Assembly (NCBI RefSeq): GCF_905480415.1
Contig: NZ_CAJQQI010000146.1
Location: 1 to 54,199, forward strand
DNA: 54,199 nt
Source: an uncultured Algibacter sp.
GTDB taxonomy: Bacteria; Bacteroidota; Bacteroidia; Flavobacteriales; Flavobacteriaceae
Reading direction: 5' to 3'
The position numbers and the translations under genes were made by a program. This document shows, one piece after another, positions 43,448-51,741 of this stretch. Position 1 is the first letter of the stretch, and the number at the start of each line of letters is the position of its first letter. The notes under the pieces were generated by a model. That model saw only the letters and a list, made by a program, of their open reading frames with translations, had not been told where the DNA came from and made no database searches.

Positions 43448-44998
43448 ATGAGTGACAAGAAACATATAGACAGACTATTCCAAGAAGCCTTTAAAGATTT
43501 TGAAGCGGTTCCCAGTGATGCTGTTTGGAAAAATATAAAAACTAAACTAAACGAAAAAAATAAAAAACGTCGTGTAATTCCAATATGGTGGCGTTATGCT
43601 GGTGTTGCGGCGTTATTACTTCTACTTTTAACTGTTGGCGGTATCTATTTTAATAATACAGGTGAAGGTAAAATCGATCAAGTTGCTGATACTGAAAATA
43701 CAAATTCAGAGAACGCTGATATTAAAAATAACGATGCTACTAAAACTAATCTAGTGGTCTCAGATAACAACATTCAAGACGATTTAAGCGAGGCTTCAAA
43801 CCAACAATCTGAAATAATAAAAGATAAAGCAAGTCCATCGAAAGAAGCTTCAATTGCTGAAACTTCTGCTTCAAAAAACCAAAACGAAAGTAAAACGAAG
43901 TTGACTTCATCTCATAAATTAAATATCAACAAAAGACTAGTTAATCTTAGTAATAATAACGCTATGCTTAATTCCTCTGAAGAAAAAAATAGTGGTATAA
44001 CTCTTCAAAATGAACTAGTAAAAAAGACTAGTGTTACTAACCCTTCCGAAAACAATAAAGATAATATTGACTCTGAAAATGACGTGCAATTAGTAAATAA
44101 AGAAAAAGCTAAAACACTTATTACTGAAGCTTCAAAAGATAATACTGCCATGGCCACTGTTAATACAGAAACTATTGAAGACGATAAATCCGATGAAAAC
44201 TCAGAAGAAAACAAGCTTTCTATAGAGGATGCTTTAAATATTACTAATGATGTTATTGAAGAAGAGAGCAACAAACTAAATAATAAGTGGAGTATCGCTA
44301 CAAATGCTGCTCCAGTTTATTTTAATACTTTGGGAGGACAAGGCTCATCAATAGACCCACAATTCAACAATAATTCTAAATCTGGTGAAGTTAATATGAG
44401 TTATGGTATTTCTGCAAGTTATGCTGTAAATAAAAAATTAAGTATTCGTTCTGGTATTAACAGAGTTAATTTAGGCTATAACACCAACGACATTGTGGTT
44501 TTTCAATCTGTTGGTTTAAGTTCTAGTAGTAGCGCTCTGCAAAATGTTAATTCAAGCTCTAATAGTGCTGATGCTATTTCTCTTATTAGTTCTGAAACTT
44601 TAGATACTTCAGCTTCTGAATCTATAGTAGCTTCTAATGCTTCAATTAATCAAGCTTTAGGTTATATTGAAATTCCTTTAGAAATTCAATACATGCTTTC
44701 TGACAAAAAATTTGGAGTAAATCTTATTGGTGGCTTTAGTTCTTTCTTTTTAAATAATAACGAAATATTCTCAGAAGAGGAAAATGGCGCCAAAACTTTT
44801 CTTGGTGAGGCCAGTAACATAAATAAAATGAGTTATAGTGCTAATTTCGGATTGGGTTTAAACTATAAAGTCTCTAAACGATTCGATTTAAATTTAGAAC
44901 CTATCTTTAAATATCAATTTAATACATTTAATAATACTTCTGGGAATTTTACACCATTTTTTATAGGTGTTTATACCGGATTCGCTATAAAGTTCTAG
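43448..44998 (+). CDS. Fused membrane regulator: cytoplasmic anti-sigma-like head, one TM helix, linker, outer-membrane-type beta-barrel
   Basis: The 516-residue protein begins with a soluble head of about 50 residues (HIDRLFQEAFKDFEAVPSDAVW), common next to ECF sigma genes in this phylum. A helix at about 52-70 (YAGVAALLLLLLTVGGIYF) follows, preceded by basic residues, so the head should be in the cytoplasm. Residues about 75-285 are low complexity, rich in Ser, Asn, Glu, Lys and Thr. From about 290 there are repeated amphipathic strands (SIATNAAPVYF; MSYGISASYAVNKKLSIRSGI), ending YTGFAIKF with a terminal Phe like a beta-barrel assembly signal. The layout suggests a protein that joins both membranes. 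Function as an anti-sigma factor is inferred from coupling to the sigma gene. Confidence 0.75.
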   Translation: MSDKKHIDRLFQEAFKDFEAVPSDAVWKNIKTKLNEKNKKRRVIPIWWRYAGVAALLLLLLTVGGIYFNNTGEGKIDQVADTENTNSENADIKNNDATKTNLVVSDNNIQDDLSEASNQQSEIIKDKASPSKEASIAETSASKNQNESKTKLTSSHKLNINKRLVNLSNNNAMLNSSEEKNSGITLQNELVKKTSVTNPSENNKDNIDSENDVQLVNKEKAKTLITEASKDNTAMATVNTETIEDDKSDENSEENKLSIEDALNITNDVIEEESNKLNNKWSIATNAAPVYFNTLGGQGSSIDPQFNNNSKSGEVNMSYGISASYAVNKKLSIRSGINRVNLGYNTNDIVVFQSVGLSSSSSALQNVNSSSNSADAISLISSETLDTSASESIVASNASINQALGYIEIPLEIQYMLSDKKFGVNLIGGFSSFFLNNNEIFSEEENGAKTFLGEASNINKMSYSANFGLGLNYKVSKRFDLNLEPIFKYQFNTFNNTSGNFTPFFIGVYTGFAIKF

Positions 44999-45061
44999 GT
45001 TTTTGGTTAGATCTGGATATGGATTTTCATTTAAGCTCGAAAGCTCATATCGAAGAAGAAG

Positions 45062-45092
45062 CTGCTCGTTCCCTCGAGCAGTTTTTTTTATT
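45062..45092. terminator. Terminator between the fused regulator and the convergent acyltransferase gene
   Basis: CTGCTCG and CGAGCAG form a 7-bp stem around TTCCCT, followed by eight T on the plus strand. Confidence 0.88.
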
Positions 45093-45825
45093 TATTAAAT
45101 TGCTGAAGTTGTTTTAATATTATTGTTTTAGCATTATCATTTAACGGTCGTGTATCGGCAATAGCTAATCCTTCAGTAGATAAAAACTTATGGATTTTTA
45201 CACGCATTCTTCCCGGGCCTCCACTAAAAAAAGTATAAGAAAAACGTTTTTTGTTATCTGCAAAAGTTAGTGGTACAATTGGAATTTGATGATTTATAGC
45301 TAATCTGAATGCACCGTCTTTAAACTCATCTAACACAATATGTTCTTCAGGTACGCCACCTTCAGGGAAAATACAAATACTCACTCCAGACTTTAGCCTA
45401 CGTTGGGCTCTTAAAAAAACGGCTTGCCTACTTTTAGGAGAACTTCTATCTACCAAAATACATGTTCGCTTATAAAAGAAACCAAAAAGAGGGATTTTAG
45501 CTAATTCAGCTTTACCCACAAAAACAAAAGGGTTTTTTATAGAAACTAGCATCAGCATGATATCCGCCATAGAAGTATGGTTAGCAACAAACATATAGCT
45601 TTTATCTTTTTCTGGCGTTTGTTCTCGTTCTATTTTATAGACAAAACCCATCCCTATTAAAATACATTTAGCCCAGATACGTGCTATTTTAAAAAATAAT
45701 GGATACCAAGATTCCTTAGAAATAGAAATTAAAAGCAAAGGAAAAAATATAAGTATGGGCAGCGTTACAAGTATATAAAACCAAATACGATACAATACCC
45801 AGAAAATGTATTTAAAAACTATCAT
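45088..45825 (-). CDS. 1-acyl-glycerol-3-phosphate acyltransferase-like protein (PlsC family), second copy
   Basis: The 245-residue enzyme starts at ATG 45825 (MIVFKYIFWVLYRIW); the 52 track residues before it are in the promoter and intergenic region. HX4D motif: NHTSMAD (about residue 78). The second motif is FPEGGVPE, close to the FPEG of the family but without the usual Thr-Arg-Ser. The N-terminal hydrophobic helix pair places it in the inner membrane. It could serve a different acceptor than the plsC at 9.1 kb, such as ornithine lipid or lysophospholipid. This is a guess. Confidence 0.9.
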   Translation of the reverse strand: MIVFKYIFWVLYRIWFYILVTLPILIFFPLLLISISKESWYPLFFKIARIWAKCILIGMGFVYKIEREQTPEKDKSYMFVANHTSMADIMLMLVSIKNPFVFVGKAELAKIPLFGFFYKRTCILVDRSSPKSRQAVFLRAQRRLKSGVSICIFPEGGVPEEHIVLDEFKDGAFRLAINHQIPIVPLTFADNKKRFSYTFFSGGPGRMRVKIHKFLSTEGLAIADTRPLNDNAKTIILKQLQQFNK

Positions 45826-45831
45826 GAAGTT

Positions 45832-45839
45832 CAAAAATA
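45832..45839 (-). promoter_or_regulatory. -7 box 6 bp from the second plsC start (leaderless candidate)
   Basis: On the minus strand TATTTTTG is followed by AACTTC and the ATG at 45825. Confidence 0.5.
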
Positions 45840-45849
45840 CATAATTGTA

Positions 45850-45880
45850 TTGAGCTATTTTATTAAAACGTTTACCTTTG
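45850..45880 (+). promoter_or_regulatory. trpS promoter: -33 TTG and -7 TACCTTTG
   Basis: TTG at 45850-45852 and TACCTTTG at 45873-45880 are separated by 20 bp, within the range described for Bacteroidota promoters. The trpS ATG is at 45942, so the leader is about 55 nt. Confidence 0.65.
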
Positions 45881-45941
45881 CTCGAATAAGAAAAATTGAG
45901 TTTAATTTTAATGGGATTTTCGTCTTCGCGGGAATAATAAT

Positions 45942-46910
45942 ATGGCAAGAATACTAACAGGCATACAAAGTACAGGAACACCTCATTTAGGAAACATTTT
46001 AGGAGCTATTATTCCAGCAATAAAAATGGCTGAAAATCCTAAAAACGATTCGTATTTATTTATAGCAAATCTGCATACTTTAACTCAAATAAAAGATGCG
46101 AAAACGTTGCGTGAAAACACGTATTCTACAGCCGCCACTTGGTTAGCTTTTGGTTTAAATATTGAAAAAACGGTGTTTTATAGACAAAGTGATATACCAC
46201 AAGTAACCGAACTATCTTGGTATTTAAGCTGTTTTTTTCCTTATCAACGCTTAACATTAGCGCATAGTTTTAAGGACAAAGCGGATAGACTAGAAGATGT
46301 AAACTCTGGATTATTTACTTACCCAATGCTAATGGCAGCGGATATTTTATTATACGATGCAGAAATAATCCCTGTTGGAAAAGACCAAGAACAGCATATT
46401 GAAATGACTCGTGATGTCGCTTCTCGTTTTCATGCTAAAGTCGGTGAAACTTTTGTTTTACCTAAGGCTGAGGTTCAAAAAGACACCAAACTTATTCCTG
46501 GAACAGATGGTCAAAAAATGAGCAAGAGTAGAAATAATATCATCAACATATTTTTAGATGATAAAAAATTACGTAAGCAAATTATGGGCATTCAAACCGA
46601 TAGCACACCACTTGAAGAACCCAAAGACTGGAGTACTTGTAATTGTTTTGCTATTTATAGTTTGTTAGCATCCGAAAAACAAATAGCAACCATGAAAGCC
46701 AACTACGAAAATGGTAATTATGGTTACGGACATGCAAAACAAGCCTTATATGAGTTAATTCTAGAGAAATTTACAGAACCTAGAGCACGTTACAACTACT
46801 ATATGAATAACCTTAGCGAAATTGATAAAGCGCTTGCCATTGGAGCAGAAAAGGCAAAATTAGTTGCTAATAATGTTTTAAAAAGGGTTAGAGAGAAGGT
46901 CGGGTATTAA
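45942..46910 (+). CDS. trpS: Tryptophanyl-tRNA synthetase
   Basis: The 322-residue enzyme charges tRNA-Trp. The class I motifs are GTPHLGN (HIGH variant) and QKMSKSRNNI. Length is standard. A class Ic layout without extra domains. It is convergent with dprA, with an inverted GAGAAGG/CCTTCTC pair across its 3' end that may help termination. Confidence 0.97.
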   Translation: MARILTGIQSTGTPHLGNILGAIIPAIKMAENPKNDSYLFIANLHTLTQIKDAKTLRENTYSTAATWLAFGLNIEKTVFYRQSDIPQVTELSWYLSCFFPYQRLTLAHSFKDKADRLEDVNSGLFTYPMLMAADILLYDAEIIPVGKDQEQHIEMTRDVASRFHAKVGETFVLPKAEVQKDTKLIPGTDGQKMSKSRNNIINIFLDDKKLRKQIMGIQTDSTPLEEPKDWSTCNCFAIYSLLASEKQIATMKANYENGNYGYGHAKQALYELILEKFTEPRARYNYYMNNLSEIDKALAIGAEKAKLVANNVLKRVREKVGY

Positions 46911-46937
46911 TAAATTTCCTTCTCTAAAATTAGAATT

Positions 46938-48041
46938 TTAAATCACTTCAAACAATTTCCCAGGAAGCGGTCTAACAATACCTTTTAATTCCATGTTTAG
47001 TAGCGTGCCTGACACTTTAAAAATAGGCAAATTACAGTTTAAAGCTATAATATCGAGCTGCTGTTTTTCATTGTCTTTTAAATAGTTATAAATAACCTTT
47101 TCCGTAGCCTCCAAATCAACAAATAACTGTTTCTGTACAGCTGGCTTTTTGTTTTCTTCTAATTGCCAATTTAATATATATGGCACATCCAAAGGTGTTG
47201 AAAGCATATGTGCTCTTTGATGCTTTATTAAATTATTGCATCCAATACTTTGGCTATCGGTTGTTCTTCCGGGAACGGCAAACACATCTCGGTTATATGA
47301 TCCAGCAATATCAGCTGTCACTAAACTTCCTCCTTTTTCAGCAGATTCTATAACAATAGTCGCTTCACTTATACCCGCAATAATTCTATTTCGTTTTAAA
47401 AAATTTTGTTTATCAAATTTATCAGTACTCCAAAAATCGGATAAAAATCCACCGTTTTTCTCCATATCCACCATATATTTTTTATGCACTTTAGGATAAA
47501 TTTGATTTAATCCATGTGCTAAACACGCAATGGTTTGCAAATTATGCTTCATGGCTGCTTTATGGGCTGTAATATCCGTTCCGTATGCAAACCCCGAAAC
47601 AATTATGGGATTATATGGTGCCAATTGTTCAACTAAATCTTCGCAAAATTTAATGCCGCTTGTCGTAATTTTTCTTGCCCCTACAATACTGATGATATGT
47701 GACTTCTTTAAATCTATTTGTCCTGTTTGGAATAATAAAATGGGACCATCAATACAATGTTTTAGCCTTTCAGGGTAATCACTATCTTGAAAATAAGAAA
47801 CTTTGATATCATTTTCATTTATAAAGATAATTTCTTTTTCAGCTTCTTTTATATGATGTGTTTTAAACAAATCGCTCACGGTTACACTTCCTATGCCATC
47901 AATTTTTAATAGATTTTGCTTCTTCTCTTTTAATACGGCTTCCGCAGAACCACAATTTGAAATGAGTCGTTTAGCAGTAATATCGCCAATATTCAATACA
48001 TGCTGAAGCGCTAAAGTGTAAAGCAAATCGTTTTCTGTCAT
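46938..48041 (-). CDS. dprA: DNA-processing protein DprA
   Basis: The 367-residue protein binds incoming single-stranded DNA and loads RecA during transformation. It has an N-terminal helix-hairpin-helix region (KIDGIGSVTVSDLF), the Rossmann-like core with SIVGARKITTSG and VSGFAYGTDITAHKAAM, GSLVTADIA, and a C-terminal winged-helix domain (LNMELKGIVRPLPGKLFEVI). Full length. The presence of recA in this window gives the partner, though natural competence cannot be inferred from dprA alone. Confidence 0.95.
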   Translation of the reverse strand: MTENDLLYTLALQHVLNIGDITAKRLISNCGSAEAVLKEKKQNLLKIDGIGSVTVSDLFKTHHIKEAEKEIIFINENDIKVSYFQDSDYPERLKHCIDGPILLFQTGQIDLKKSHIISIVGARKITTSGIKFCEDLVEQLAPYNPIIVSGFAYGTDITAHKAAMKHNLQTIACLAHGLNQIYPKVHKKYMVDMEKNGGFLSDFWSTDKFDKQNFLKRNRIIAGISEATIVIESAEKGGSLVTADIAGSYNRDVFAVPGRTTDSQSIGCNNLIKHQRAHMLSTPLDVPYILNWQLEENKKPAVQKQLFVDLEATEKVIYNYLKDNEKQQLDIIALNCNLPIFKVSGTLLNMELKGIVRPLPGKLFEVI

Positions 48042-48132
48042 TCTAAGTGTCTAATAATTAAACTGCAATAAAAGAATTTTTATATTGTTAATAAATAGTT
48101 AGGCCTAAATTTTATTAGAAAGTACATTTTTT

Positions 48133-48140
48133 TAACTTTG
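48133..48140 (+). promoter_or_regulatory. -7 box 5 bp from a well-fixed start codon (leaderless candidate)
   Basis: TAACTTTG is followed by TTTTC and the ATG of the HU-CCDC81/SPOR gene at 48146, whose N-terminus is conserved. Confidence 0.6.
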
Positions 48141-48145
48141 TTTTC

Positions 48146-49081
48146 ATGCAGTTAGAAACTTTTATAAGCGATTTACTTTATAGATATGAGTGTGTTACCA
48201 TTCCTGAATTTGGTGCATTTTTAACACAACGCGTATCAGCAACCATTGATGATGCTTCAAATACGTTTCATGCACCAAAAAAAGTAGTTTCATTTAATGA
48301 GCAAATTCAGCAGAATGATGGTTTGCTTGCTCATTATATTGCCGATGTAGAAAAAATACCTTTTGAGGTTGCCAATAAAAAAATTGCTAAACGAGTTAAG
48401 CTTCTAAAATCTTACCTAACACAAGGTGAAACACTTACTTTTAAAAATATTGGTGAAATTGTATTTAATAATGAAGGCAAAATTTTGTTTGAGCCTGCAT
48501 ATAATCTAAATTATTTAACCGATTCTTTTGGCTTATCACAATTTGAAGCACCAACAGTTACTCGTGAAGTTTACAAAGAAGAAGCTGAAGCTATTGAAAA
48601 AGTCGTTCCTATTGCTGTAACTCCAGAAAAACGTCAATCTAAGCCCTATTTAAAATATGCTGCTATAGCTTTAATCGCTTTAACATTAGGTGGTTTTGGT
48701 GCTTCTAAATTTTATGTAAATCAAATTGAAACGCATAATCAACTAGCCCAAGAACAAGCAACACAAGAGTTAGACACTAAAATTCAACAAGCTACTTTTA
48801 ATTTGAATCCGTTTCCGGCAATCACTTTAAATATAATAAAGCAAACAGGTAATTATCATATTGTTGCAGGGGCTTTTAGAATTGAAGAAAACTGTGAGAA
48901 AAAAGTAAAGCAACTAAAATCTGATGGGTTTAGTGCTCGAAAAATTGGTGCTAATAAATATGGTTTGCACCAAGTCGTTTATGCGAGTTACGAAGGTAGG
49001 CTTGACGCCTTAAAAGCGTTAAGAACTATTAAAAAAACTCATAATAAGGATGCTTGGTTATTAGTCCAAAAACTAGACTAG
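48146..49081 (+). CDS. HU-CCDC81/SPOR-domain protein
   Basis: The 311-residue protein has two N-terminal HU-like (CCDC81-type) domains at about residues 1-55 (FISDLLYRYECVTIPEFGAFL) and 60-135 (ADVEKIPFEVANKKIAKRVKLL), a transmembrane helix at about 170-190 (YLKYAAIALIALTLGGFGA), and a C-terminal SPOR domain (YHIVAGAFRIEENCEKKVKQLK) that binds denuded peptidoglycan at division sites. Such proteins are widespread in Bacteroidota and likely link a cytoplasmic partner to septal peptidoglycan. The start codon is 5 bp after the -7 box. Confidence 0.9.
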   Translation: MQLETFISDLLYRYECVTIPEFGAFLTQRVSATIDDASNTFHAPKKVVSFNEQIQQNDGLLAHYIADVEKIPFEVANKKIAKRVKLLKSYLTQGETLTFKNIGEIVFNNEGKILFEPAYNLNYLTDSFGLSQFEAPTVTREVYKEEAEAIEKVVPIAVTPEKRQSKPYLKYAAIALIALTLGGFGASKFYVNQIETHNQLAQEQATQELDTKIQQATFNLNPFPAITLNIIKQTGNYHIVAGAFRIEENCEKKVKQLKSDGFSARKIGANKYGLHQVVYASYEGRLDALKALRTIKKTHNKDAWLLVQKLD

Positions 49082-49121
49082 TTTAACAAAAAATTACATC
49101 TTACTTTACTGCTTTAATATG

Positions 49122-49129
49122 TAACTTTG
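49122..49129 (+). promoter_or_regulatory. -7 promoter box for the thioesterase gene
   Basis: TAACTTTG lies 20 bp before the ATG at 49150. Confidence 0.6.
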
Positions 49130-49149
49130 CCATATCATAAAAATCCGCG

Positions 49150-49659
49150 ATGAAGGCAAAAACACCCGAACAATCAAAAACTACAATGACAGATATGGTT
49201 TTACCTAGTGAAACCAATCCTTTAAATAACTTATTTGGTGGCGAATTATTAGCCCGTATGGATCGTGCTGCAAGTATTGCTGCAAGACGTCATTCCAGAC
49301 GTATTGTAGTAACCGCTTCTGTAAATCACGTGGCTTTTAATAGAGCTGTCCCTTTAGGAAGTGTTGTAACTGTTGAAGCAAAGGTGTCTCGCGCATTTAA
49401 CACCTCTATGGAGATTTATATTGATGTCTGGATGGAAGACAGAGAATCAGGAGCTAGAACTAAAGCTAATGAGGCCATTTACACGTTTGTAGCTGTAGAT
49501 GAAACTGGGCGCCCTGTAAAAGTTCCTGAAGTATCACCAGAAACCAATCTTGAAATAGCCCGATTTGATGCGGCTTTACGCAGAAAACAATTGAGTCTTT
49601 TACTCGCCGGAAAAATTAAACCAAGTGAAGCTACAGAGTTAAAGGCTTTATTTGATTAA
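49150..49659 (+). CDS. Acyl-CoA thioesterase, hotdog fold (YciA-like)
   Basis: The 169-residue protein hydrolyses acyl-CoA. The hotdog helix and its signature are in NPLNNLFGGELLARMDRAASIAA, with RIVVTASVNHVAFNRAVPLGSVV as the following strands. The product has a conserved Asp (ARMDRAA) in the active-site helix. Chain-length preference cannot be predicted. The region between it and the convergent envC gene contains repeats. Confidence 0.93.
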   Translation: MKAKTPEQSKTTMTDMVLPSETNPLNNLFGGELLARMDRAASIAARRHSRRIVVTASVNHVAFNRAVPLGSVVTVEAKVSRAFNTSMEIYIDVWMEDRESGARTKANEAIYTFVAVDETGRPVKVPEVSPETNLEIARFDAALRRKQLSLLLAGKIKPSEATELKALFD

Positions 49660-49672
49660 AAGAATTATTTGT

Positions 49673-49700
49673 GCGTTACCCAATGGTCGAGCTTTCCACT
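49673..49700. repeat. Dispersed GCGTTA repeat, copy 4 (truncated)
   Basis: GCGTTACCCAATGGTCGAGC matches the left end of copies 2 and 3; the right half is missing. Confidence 0.6.
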
Positions 49701-49719
49701 ATATCTTTTACTTTTTGTC

Positions 49720-49739
49720 ATTCCTGTATTCGCAGGAAT
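49720..49739. repeat. Short inverted repeat ATTCCTG...CAGGAAT
   Basis: ATTCCTGTATTCGCAGGAAT sits just beyond the envC stop and may also serve as a terminator stem. Similar to the one at 15301-15320. Confidence 0.55.
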
Positions 49740-49740
49740 T

Positions 49741-50970
49741 TTACATCTTATAAATCCAACTGGCAGGGTTTTCAGTAGCAGTTCCTTTAGACAATGTAAA
49801 GCTTAAAATAGTTTCTCCGTTGGAAGGGTTTGTAAAAACTTCTCCTATAACCTGTTTCGTTTTTACTTTATCACCTTTTTTCACATAAACTTGAGATAGA
49901 TTTCTGTAAAGTGTTAAGTAATTTCCGTGCCTAATCATCACAATAGGGTTTACGTTTTTCATTTTAAGAATCTCACTCACTTCACCATCAAAAACAGCTC
50001 TAGCTTTTGCGCCTTTTTCAGTAGCAATGCGTACACCGTTACTTTTTATAATTAATGATCTGTCAATAGGATGTGGTTGAGATCCATAACCTAAACGCAC
50101 AAAACCTTTCTCAACTGGCCAAGGTAACTTTCCTTTGTTTGAAATAAAATTAGAGGCTAATACTTTTTCTTCCGAAGTTAAAGCAAACGTTTTGGAGCTT
50201 GCGGTTTTACCAGCTTTTTTATTTGATTTTGCAATAGCAGCTTTAATAATTCTGTCAATTTCCCTATCAATTCTATTGGCCTCACGTTGCTTTTTCTTTA
50301 TTTGAGATGCATATCTAGACAAATTCTTTTTAATAGATACCATAACCGTTTGGTGCTGCTTACGCTCCTTCTCTAGCGTATTTTGAACCCCTCTGTTTTC
50401 AGCAATTAATTTCTTTTTGTCTTCTTGCTGTTTTAACAAACTAGCATTGGTGTCCTGAAGTTCTACAGTTTTAATTTTTATAATCTCACCTTGTTTCTTC
50501 TGATAGTCTGAATATTGTTTAATATACTGTAAGCGCTTATAAGCCTGCTTAAAATCGTTTGAAGACAGCAAAAACATAATTCTACTTTGCTGATTTTTAC
50601 TTTTATAAGACTTCACTATCATGGCAGCATAATCTTCCTTTAACTGCTTTAATTCGTCTCTTAAACTTGAAATTTTATTTTGATTAGAGCTAATTTCTCT
50701 TGTTAGTAAATTAGCTTGCTGATTAGTAACTTTTATTAAATTAGATAATACACTAATCTTATAATTAAAATCTTCAATTAAAGATAATTCAGATTTTGCT
50801 TTGGACTTGTTTTCTGATCGTAGTTCGTTAATTTTTTGAATTTCCCTACGCAGTTCTTGTCGGCGTGATTCCAGTTGTTTTTGTTTATCACTTTGAGAAA
50901 AACCTAAGGCTGTAGATAGTAAAAACCCTAGAATAAAAACAATCTTATATGTAAGCTTAGTAATATTCAT
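49741..50970 (-). CDS. envC: EnvC-like murein hydrolase activator with degenerate LytM (M23) domain
   Basis: The 409-residue secreted protein has a signal peptide (FILGFLLSTALGFSQ), a long coiled coil at about residues 25-265, and a C-terminal M23/LytM domain. The zinc ligands are lost: where active enzymes have H-x3-D the sequence reads KSNGVRIA, and the later HxH site is LSFTLSK with YRNLSQ in place of YAHLS. So it should not cut peptidoglycan itself, but activate an amidase, as EnvC does in E. coli. It is the last gene of the minus-strand envelope operon. Confidence 0.9.
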   Translation of the reverse strand: MNITKLTYKIVFILGFLLSTALGFSQSDKQKQLESRRQELRREIQKINELRSENKSKAKSELSLIEDFNYKISVLSNLIKVTNQQANLLTREISSNQNKISSLRDELKQLKEDYAAMIVKSYKSKNQQSRIMFLLSSNDFKQAYKRLQYIKQYSDYQKKQGEIIKIKTVELQDTNASLLKQQEDKKKLIAENRGVQNTLEKERKQHQTVMVSIKKNLSRYASQIKKKQREANRIDREIDRIIKAAIAKSNKKAGKTASSKTFALTSEEKVLASNFISNKGKLPWPVEKGFVRLGYGSQPHPIDRSLIIKSNGVRIATEKGAKARAVFDGEVSEILKMKNVNPIVMIRHGNYLTLYRNLSQVYVKKGDKVKTKQVIGEVFTNPSNGETILSFTLSKGTATENPASWIYKM

Positions 50971-51741
50971 TTAAAGCTCGATTTCTTTAAACCCTGATGG
51001 TATTTTAAATGGGAAACGTAAGTCTTGGTTTAAAGACACATTCTTCATCTCTAATTCTACAGTCATTTCTTCGCTCGCTTCCACAGCTATTACTTTAATA
51101 CGTTTTGGTATAATTTGTTTTCCAACATCTTGATACGCTAAATAATCAATTTGTAGATGTCTAAACTCTTTTGGCTGTGAAATTTGTTGCGATTTTACTT
51201 TAAAACTCGAAGGATTTAATAAAAAGAATATTTCGAATAAATCACGCTGTTGTTTGGGCTGTACGACATAAGCATCATGATCTGCAGAAGCCTTGTAAGT
51301 CCCTTCTTTTAAATTAAATAAGGTCTCACCAAACAATAGGTTTTGAACCTTTTCAAAATCTAATTCAGTACCTAACAAATCACTCAAATATTTATAATCC
51401 CCATCAAAATAGGTGTTATCTAGTTTATTATAAAAACTCACTTTTTCTGGTGTAACCATTGCTCTGATTACCGAAAATGTGGCGTTTATCCATAGTGCTT
51501 CATCCTTTTTAGCTCTAAAGTTAAGTGTATGCGTTTGCGATTTACCTTTTTGAGTGTACGTGATTTTAAGTCTTGCTTGTAAAGTTTTAAAATCGGCAGC
51601 CTGTTTTGCATTTTCTTTTACTAATTGTCTAGTAGACAAGTTGTAATTTGCTTCACCATCATTAATTGTTTTTGCAGATTTGCAATTAAACCATATGATA
51701 ACAAATAAGACTAAGATAATTTTTGAGGATTTATGCATCAA
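50971..51741 (-). CDS. DUF4292 lipoprotein (LolA-like fold)
   Basis: The 256-residue product begins with a lipoprotein signal ending at WFNC (Cys20). The body has the DUF4292 pattern (KTLQARLKITYTQKGKSQTHTLNFRAKKDEALWINATFSV), which is thought to fold like LolA/LolB. It overlaps the TPR gene by 4 bp (ATGA) and ends at the EnvC start, so the three are coupled. Function unknown. Position suggests an envelope role. Confidence 0.9.
   Translation of the reverse strand: MMHKSSKIILVLFVIIWFNCKSAKTINDGEANYNLSTRQLVKENAKQAADFKTLQARLKITYTQKGKSQTHTLNFRAKKDEALWINATFSVIRAMVTPEKVSFYNKLDNTYFDGDYKYLSDLLGTELDFEKVQNLLFGETLFNLKEGTYKASADHDAYVVQPKQQRDLFEIFFLLNPSSFKVKSQQISQPKEFRHLQIDYLAYQDVGKQIIPKRIKVIAVEASEEMTVELEMKNVSLNQDLRFPFKIPSGFKEIEL

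Noticed and set aside
45826-45981. N-terminal 52 residues of the acyltransferase ORF
   Set aside because: They overlap the divergent trpS start and promoter, and are not family-like; the ATG at 45825 fits PlsC length.
46880-46935. GAGAAGG/CCTTCTC inverted pair as a firm terminator
   Set aside because: No clear T run follows and the loop includes the trpS stop; too weak for a feature call.
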